NCBI RefSeq assembly: GCF_003667445.1 | Contig: NZ_RCTF01000017.1 | Span: 52,463-116,462, forward strand | Source of the DNA: Xanthobacter tagetidis | Lineage (GTDB): Bacteria; Pseudomonadota; Alphaproteobacteria; Rhizobiales; Xanthobacteraceae | Reading direction: 5' to 3' | Length of the DNA stretch: 64,000 nucleotides | In this document: piece after piece, positions 59,703 to 64,000 of the stretch | How positions within the stretch are numbered: the stretch's first letter is position 1 | Layout of the letters: each line of letters starts with the position of its first letter | Program-made: the position numbers and the translations under genes | The notes under the pieces: generated by a model | Seen by the model: only the letters and a program-made list of their open reading frames with translations | What the model was told of the DNA's origin: nothing | The model's database searches: none

Positions 59703-60686
59703 TCACTCGGCGGTAATGCCCGAGCCCTTGAACACCTCGGCCCACTTGGCGCTCTCGGTGCGCAGATAGTCCGCGAACTCCGCCGGTGTGCCCGCCACCG
59801 GCGTGGCGCCGAGATTGACCAGGCGGTCCCTCACCTCGGGCAGGTTGAGGATGCGCACGATCTCGCGGTTCAGCTTGTCGACGATCGGCTTGGGCATGCC
59901 GGCCGGCCCGATGATGCCTTGCATCTCCTCGGTCACGAATCCGGGCACGCCGGATTCCGCCACCGTGGGCAGGTCCGGGAACAGCGGGAAGCGGGTCGCC
60001 GAGGTCACGGCGATGGGCCGCACCTTGTTGGCGCGGATCGCCTCGACGATGGAGGTGGTGGTGGCGAACGAGGTCTGGACGTGGCCGCCGATCAGGTCGG
60101 CGGTGGCCGGTCCGCCGCCCTTGTAGGGGATATGGGTCATCTCGACCCCGGTCATTTTCTTGAACAGCTCGCCGGCCACGTGCCCGCCGGTGCCGACGCC
60201 GCCGCCGGAGGCAAAGCCGATCTTGCCGGGGCTCGCCTTCGCCGCGCGGATCAGGTCCTCCACCGAATTCACCGGCATGGCCGGCGTGACCACCAGGATC
60301 GACGGGATGCGGGCCACCAGCGTGATGGGGGTGAAGTCTTTCTGGATGTTGAAAGGGAAGCTCGGATAGAGGAACGGGTACATGGTGAAGTTCAGCGAGA
60401 TGCCGCCGATCGTGTAGCCGTCCGGCGCGGCACGGGCGATCAGCTCTGTGGCGAGCGTGCCGCCCGCGCCGGGCTTGTTTTCGACGACAACCGGCTGGCC
60501 CCACGCCTCCTGCATCTTCTGCCCGACCACGCGGGCGACGATGTCGGTCGCCCCGCCGGGGGAGAAGGGGACGATCCAGCGGATCGGCTTGGTGGGAAAA
60601 TCATCGGCACGACCTTGTGCCACAACGCCCGTGGCGCAAAGCGCCGCCAAGGCGAGCGCGACGGCTGCCCGCGAGATCCTGAGCAT
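59703..60686 (-). CDS. Tripartite tricarboxylate transporter receptor (Bug family)
   Basis: 327 residues with a Sec signal (AAVALALAALCATGVVAQGRA). Marks: PTKPIRWIVPFSPGGATDIVAR, QPVVVENKPGAGGTLATELIAR (parts), AAPDGYTIGGI, FASGGGVGTGGHVAGELFKKM (parts), VEMTHIPYKGGGPATADLIGG and IIGPAGMPKPIVDKLNREIV. Fourth Bug receptor in the window. Operator site 7 lies ~73-85 bases before the start. No permease gene is near it. Confidence 0.92.
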   Translation of the reverse strand: MLRISRAAVALALAALCATGVVAQGRADDFPTKPIRWIVPFSPGGATDIVARVVGQKMQEAWGQPVVVENKPGAGGTLATELIARAAPDGYTIGGISLNFTMYPFLYPSFPFNIQKDFTPITLVARIPSILVVTPAMPVNSVEDLIRAAKASPGKIGFASGGGVGTGGHVAGELFKKMTGVEMTHIPYKGGGPATADLIGGHVQTSFATTTSIVEAIRANKVRPIAVTSATRFPLFPDLPTVAESGVPGFVTEEMQGIIGPAGMPKPIVDKLNREIVRILNLPEVRDRLVNLGATPVAGTPAEFADYLRTESAKWAEVFKGSGITAE

Positions 60687-60758
60687 GTTTTCCCTCCCGC
60701 GCCGCGAGCATTCTTTTGGGCTCGTCTGTGACCGATCGGGCGGCGCATTGCATTATTT

Positions 60759-60771
60759 GAAACGCTGTTCT
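60759..60771. promoter_or_regulatory. IclR/KdgR-type operator, site 7 (Bug gene at 59703)
   Basis: GAAAC-GCT-GTTCT followed by GTAAA, with an A/T-rich left flank (ATTATTT). ~73 bases upstream of the Bug start codon. Confidence 0.6.
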
Positions 60772-61045
60772 GTAAAGCTGGCAGATCGGTGTCGGCGTGT
60801 CAATTGCGCCCGGCTCGGGCGGTCGATGCGCTCGGGCTGGCTCCGCTCAGCCGGACCTCGATCGCGTCGGTGCGATGCCCCATAGCCGAAGGAGGGGAAG
60901 GCCCTCCCGATCGGCCCGCACGCCAGCGGCGGACCGGACAGAGGGCCGGGGGCGGCGCATCGGTTGACGACCGGGGATGCCGCTCACGGACCCGGAGCGG
61001 CACGACGCCGGCGCGTGCTCTGCCAATAGTTTAGAGGGCGGTTCA

Positions 61046-61072
61046 CCGATCAAATGGATTCAACTTGATCGG
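61046..61072. repeat. Inverted repeat downstream of the deformylase-like gene
   Basis: CCGATCAA (61046-61053) and TTGATCGG (61065-61072) form 8-bp perfect arms around 11 bases, just after the stop of the deformylase-like gene. No U-run; may be an mRNA 3' hairpin. Confidence 0.4.
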
Positions 61073-61080
61073 ATCGCGCG

Positions 61081-61584
61081 CTAACGGGGATAGCGCTGGG
61101 CCTTCTCGAACCGCCGCGTGGCGCGCTCGCGCTTCAGGCGCGACAGGCGCTGAAGCCAGAAAATGCCGTCGAGCTGGTCGATCTCGTGCTGGTGACACAC
61201 GGCCCGCAGTCCCTCCGCCGCTTCCGTCTGCTCCACGCCGTCGAGGTCCTGGTAGGCCACCGTTACCCGCGCGTGGCGCTCGACCTCCTCGGTGATGCCG
61301 GGCATGGACACGCTTCCCTCGGCGTGCCGGATCCTGTCCGGCGACGCCTCCACGATCCGCGGATTGACGTAGGTCCGGGGCGCGGCGTCGCCGGGCAGTT
61401 CCAGCACCACCACACGGCGCAGGATCCCCACATGCGGCGCCGTGATGCCGATGCCGGGTGCCGCGCGCAGGGTGTCGATGAGGTCCGCCGCAAGGCGCGC
61501 CAGCGCCGCGTCGAAGGCCATGACGAGGGCCGCCGGTTCGCGCAGGCGCGCATCGGGAAACCGGATGATCTCGAGCGCCGCCAT
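61081..61584 (-). CDS. Peptide deformylase-like protein without intact metal site
   Basis: 167 residues, start supported by GGGGAGGAGC just upstream. The peptide deformylase fold is clear, but all three motifs are altered. Motif 1 reads GIGITAPHVG (normally GxGxAAxQ), motif 2 reads EGSVSMPG (normally EGCLS), and motif 3 reads HQHEIDQLDG (normally HEIDHLxG). The cysteine ligand and one histidine ligand are therefore replaced by serine and glutamine. The normal deformylase reaction is unlikely; a housekeeping copy should exist elsewhere. It sits among catabolic genes and may have a new function. Confidence 0.88.
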   Translation of the reverse strand: MAALEIIRFPDARLREPAALVMAFDAALARLAADLIDTLRAAPGIGITAPHVGILRRVVVLELPGDAAPRTYVNPRIVEASPDRIRHAEGSVSMPGITEEVERHARVTVAYQDLDGVEQTEAAEGLRAVCHQHEIDQLDGIFWLQRLSRLKRERATRRFEKAQRYPR

Positions 61585-61622
61585 TGCTCCTCCCCGCCTG
61601 GACCGCGCCCCGGCGGCGGGGC

Positions 61623-62594
61623 TCAGCCGCGCAGCAGGCGCGCCCCGTTGGTCATCACCGCGTCCTGCACCGCTTCGGGCTGGCGCGCCAGCGCATCGAG
61701 CGCCTTGGCGCCCTCCGCGTCGCCGATCTCGAACGGAAAGTCGGTGCCGAACACCACGCGGCCGGGCCCGACCAGCTTCAGGAGAAAGTCGAGCACGTCA
61801 GGGTGCGCCACCACGGTATCGTAGAAGATGTCCCGTAGGTAGCTGCTGGGCGGGCGCGTGATATGTGCGCGGCAGGCGGGGTTGGCCTCGTAGCGCGGCG
61901 CCTCGTATGCGAGGTCGAGTCGGCCGGCGAGCATGGGCAGCGTGCCGCCGCCATGGGCCAGCACCAATTTCAGGTCCGGATGGCGCTCGAACACGCCGGC
62001 GAAGATCAGCCGGGCGACGCATAACGCGGTTTCGGACGGCCAGCCCACCAGCTGCAGCATGGTGTAGCTGCCGAACGCCTCCCGCTCGACGCCGGTGGTG
62101 GGATGCATGAAGACGATCGAGCCCAGGCGCGCGCATTCCGCCCAGAGGGGGTCGAACGCCGGATCGTCCAGCGGCCGGCCGGCCGCCGAGGTGGGCAGCG
62201 CCACGCCCACATGGCCCTCGTCGTATGCACGGCGGATCTCGTCCGCGCACTTCTCGGGGCTGGCGATCGGGGGAACCGCGAGGCCGCCGAGCCGGCCGCC
62301 GCCTTCGTTTGCCGCCGCGAGTGTCTGGGCATTGAGGCGGCGGGCGAAGGCGACGTCCGCCGCCCAGCCGGCATGGGAGACCACGCGGGGCGGCGGCGAA
62401 ATAAGCTGCAGGCCGATATTGCGCCGTTCGAGGCTTCCGAGCCGGCCCGCCATGTCGAACAGGAGCGGGTCGAGCGGGCCGTAGCCCGCGAAGCGGAAGC
62501 CCTCGGGACAGGTCTCGATGCCGAAGGCGCCCTCCCGCGCGAGTTCGCTCAGGAAATCGCGCGAGAGGGCATGGGCGTGAACGTCGACGATCAC
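61623..62594 (-). CDS. Amidohydrolase 2 (ACMSD-like) family protein
   Basis: 323 residues. Metal-site marks: VDVHAHAL at the N-terminus, SIVFMHPTTG, LVLAHGGGTLPMLAGRLD (parts) and VVFGTDFPFEIG. This pattern fits the ACMSD/gamma-resorcylate decarboxylase/isohydrolase group, which decarboxylates or hydrolyses cyclic carboxylic acids. Its start overlaps the stop of the ABC receptor gene upstream by 4 bases, so transport and catabolism are coupled. It lies 38 bases before the deformylase-like gene, same strand. The substrate is unknown. Confidence 0.88.
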   Translation of the reverse strand: MIVDVHAHALSRDFLSELAREGAFGIETCPEGFRFAGYGPLDPLLFDMAGRLGSLERRNIGLQLISPPPRVVSHAGWAADVAFARRLNAQTLAAANEGGGRLGGLAVPPIASPEKCADEIRRAYDEGHVGVALPTSAAGRPLDDPAFDPLWAECARLGSIVFMHPTTGVEREAFGSYTMLQLVGWPSETALCVARLIFAGVFERHPDLKLVLAHGGGTLPMLAGRLDLAYEAPRYEANPACRAHITRPPSSYLRDIFYDTVVAHPDVLDFLLKLVGPGRVVFGTDFPFEIGDAEGAKALDALARQPEAVQDAVMTNGARLLRG

Positions 62595-63802
62595 GGGAAC
62601 GGCTTGCGGGGATAGACGACCGGCGCAGCCGCGACCGCCTGGGGGAAGACCGGCACGGCCTTGCCGCCCTGCACCTGCGCCACCACGGCGGAGGCCTTCT
62701 CGTCGACCCCGGCGTCGTTGAACTTGACCGGGCCGAAGAAGGTGTCGGTGTCGAGCTTCAGCATCGCCTCCCGGACCTTCACCGGATCGACGCTGCCGGC
62801 CTTCTCGATGGCGAGCTGGAGCACCAGTGCGCCCGCCGTGCCGGCGGCGGTGATGTAGGTGGGGGTCTCGCCGCCGAACTGCTTCTTGAAGGTCTCCACA
62901 TAGGTGGCGCTGTCGGCGACCACGGGGCCCTTATAGGTGAGCACGGGGTCCCAGATCTGCACGCCGAACAGGTCCTCCGCCGCCGGGCCGAGCGCATTGA
63001 GGAAGTCGGGGATGCCGACCGCGAAGGCGAAGCCGATCAGCTTCGGGTTCACCTTCAGCGTCTGCAGCGTCTTGATGAGCAGGATCGAATCCTGCACGTA
63101 GCCGGTGAGGATGAGCACGTCGGGATTGCTCTCCTTCACCGCGGTGGCGACGCTCGACAGGTCGGCGGAGCCCTTGGGATACTTGGTCGTGTAGACCACC
63201 TTGAGCCCCTCGGCCTCGGCCTTCTTCAGCGCCGCGCCGGCGAACACGTTGGGGAACAGATCATCGGGGCCGGCGATGGCGATGGTCTTGGGCGGGTCCT
63301 TCACCGTCTTCAGCAGCGACAGCATCGGGTCGAGGGTGGTGGAGGCCAGCGGCGCCGGGCAGAAGATGTATTTGTAGCCGCGCTGGTAGAGGCTGTCGGC
63401 GGTCGCCATGGGGGTCATGGTGATGACCTTGTACTTCTCGCTGATCGCCGCCGTCGCCGTGGCGATGCCCGAGGAGTAGGGGCCGAGGATGAAGCTCACG
63501 CCGTCCTCGGTGATCAGCTTCTCGGTCAGGCGCGCCGAGGTCTGCGGCTTGCTCTCGTCGTCGTAATAGATCACCTCGACCGGCATCTTCTTGTCGCCGA
63601 CCTTGATGCCGCCGGTATCGTTCACCAGCTTTTCCCAATAGGCGTAGCCGTTCTTCAGCAGATGGCCCTCGCGGGCGAAATTGCCGGTAAGGCTGACGGC
63701 GGCGCCGATCTTGATCTTGTCCTGCGCGGCGGCGGGGCCGGCCGCGAGAAGGGCGGCAAGGCCGAGGGCCGCCCAGCCCTTCACCAGATGTCTCCTGTGC
63801 AT
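62591..63802 (-). CDS. ABC transporter receptor, branched-chain amino acid (LivK) type
   Basis: 403 residues with a signal peptide ending near AAGPAAAQ. Marks of the Peripla_BP_6 family: KIKIGAAVSLTGNFAREGHLLKNGYAYWEKLVN (parts), VEVIYYDDESKPQTSARLTEKLI (parts), FILGPYSSGIATATAAISEKY (parts) and LILTGYVQDSILLIKTLQTL. Relatives bind branched amino acids, amides or aromatic acids. No permease or ATPase genes follow, so they must be elsewhere. It is translationally coupled to the amidohydrolase gene and preceded by a truncated cyclic amidohydrolase gene. Confidence 0.9.
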   Translation of the reverse strand: MHRRHLVKGWAALGLAALLAAGPAAAQDKIKIGAAVSLTGNFAREGHLLKNGYAYWEKLVNDTGGIKVGDKKMPVEVIYYDDESKPQTSARLTEKLITEDGVSFILGPYSSGIATATAAISEKYKVITMTPMATADSLYQRGYKYIFCPAPLASTTLDPMLSLLKTVKDPPKTIAIAGPDDLFPNVFAGAALKKAEAEGLKVVYTTKYPKGSADLSSVATAVKESNPDVLILTGYVQDSILLIKTLQTLKVNPKLIGFAFAVGIPDFLNALGPAAEDLFGVQIWDPVLTYKGPVVADSATYVETFKKQFGGETPTYITAAGTAGALVLQLAIEKAGSVDPVKVREAMLKLDTDTFFGPVKFNDAGVDEKASAVVAQVQGGKAVPVFPQAVAAAPVVYPRKPFP

Positions 63803-63851
63803 GACACGCTCCTCGGTGTTGTCCTGGAAGGTGGGGGGTCTTTTTTGGAGG

Positions 63852-64000
63852 TCACACGGCCGCCGCGGTCCCCGGCACGAACTGTCCGAAGCCGGGGGCG
63901 GTGCGCAGCTTGCCGTCCTTTGCGACGACGGTGCCGCGGACGATGGTGTGGGTGGCCGCGCCCTTGGTGCGCATGCCTTCCCAGCTCGAGTAGCCGGTCT
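63852..64000 (-). CDS. 3' end of a dihydroorotase/hydantoinase-like amidohydrolase
   Basis: Only the C-terminal ~49 residues lie inside the window: GYSSWEGMRTKGAATHTIV, then RGTVVAKDGKLRTAPGFGQFV. The W-E-G-...-T-x-V-R-G-x-x-V-x-x-D-G-x-L pattern is the usual end of dihydropyrimidinase, hydantoinase and allantoinase-like proteins. The gene enters from the right edge on the minus strand and ends 50 bases before the ABC receptor gene. It supports a theme of cyclic amide or imide breakdown at this end. Confidence 0.7.
   Translation of the reverse strand, partial: TGYSSWEGMRTKGAATHTIVRGTVVAKDGKLRTAPGFGQFVPGTAAAV

Larger units (their letters stand above)
60687..61080. other. Gene-free stretch between a Bug gene and the deformylase-like gene
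   Basis: About 394 bases. It contains operator site 7 (60759-60771) at the left and an inverted repeat at 61046-61072 at the right. I saw no gene between them. Confidence 0.5.

Overview
The window is a GC-rich chromosomal segment with gap-poor, operon-like gene packing. FixL/FixJ/FixK, oxygen-independent HemN, many Bug-type solute receptors and the codon use point to an alphaproteobacterium of the Hyphomicrobiales. A Xanthobacteraceae-like host is my inference; no rRNA or marker gene is present to prove it. I see no tRNA, rRNA, insertion sequence, phage gene or CRISPR array.

Layout. (1) 1-2132: the tail of an unknown gene, a DUF1330 protein, a YoaK-type membrane protein on the minus strand and a LuxR-type regulator. 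(2) 2559-9131: a plus-strand operon for a Tat-exported molybdenum hydroxylase (large subunit, [2Fe-2S] subunit, di-heme cytochrome c), followed by an unrecognised exported protein, a polysaccharide-deacetylase-fold protein and an HbpS/GlcG protein. (3) 9169-10557: an EAL phosphodiesterase with a degenerate GGDEF domain. (4) 10939-18788: an oxygen-response cluster with a PatZ-like acyl-CoA synthetase/acetyltransferase, a receiver-only protein, FixJ, FixL, FixK and HemN. Three FixK-type boxes lie in front of the PatZ-like gene, the receiver gene and hemN. (5) 18888-27212: an envelope polysaccharide locus on the minus strand, with AlgF-, AlgI- and two AlgJ/AlgX-like O-acetylation proteins, a strong terminator, then a 1219-residue NfrA-like TPR/outer-membrane protein. 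No glycosyltransferase is in the window.

(6) 27659-64000: a large catabolic and transport region. It holds an Old Yellow Enzyme; a single-chain fusion of a bis-MGD molybdoenzyme with a ferredoxin-type reductase and a plant-type [2Fe-2S] domain; PrpF; one TctAB pair with four Bug receptors; a tandem CaiB fusion and a single CaiB; three crotonases; SDRs (one BadH-like); two MmgE/PrpD proteins; a cytoplasmic BisC-type molybdoenzyme; a thiol-dioxygenase cupin; an IclR regulator; a DMT transporter; an enolase-superfamily enzyme; an acyl-CoA dehydrogenase; a deformylase-like protein without its metal ligands; an amidohydrolase; an ABC receptor; and a truncated cyclic amidohydrolase. The parts suggest uptake of organic acids, CoA activation by transfer, beta-oxidation-like steps and possibly alicyclic ring opening. 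The substrate cannot be named from sequence.

The most notable new structure is a family of seven near-identical 13-bp palindromes (RRAAC-N3-GTTYY plus A/T-rich flanks) in seven separate gaps of region 6, including the gap in front of the IclR gene. Their form matches IclR/KdgR-type operators. I infer one IclR-controlled regulon tying the scattered operons together.
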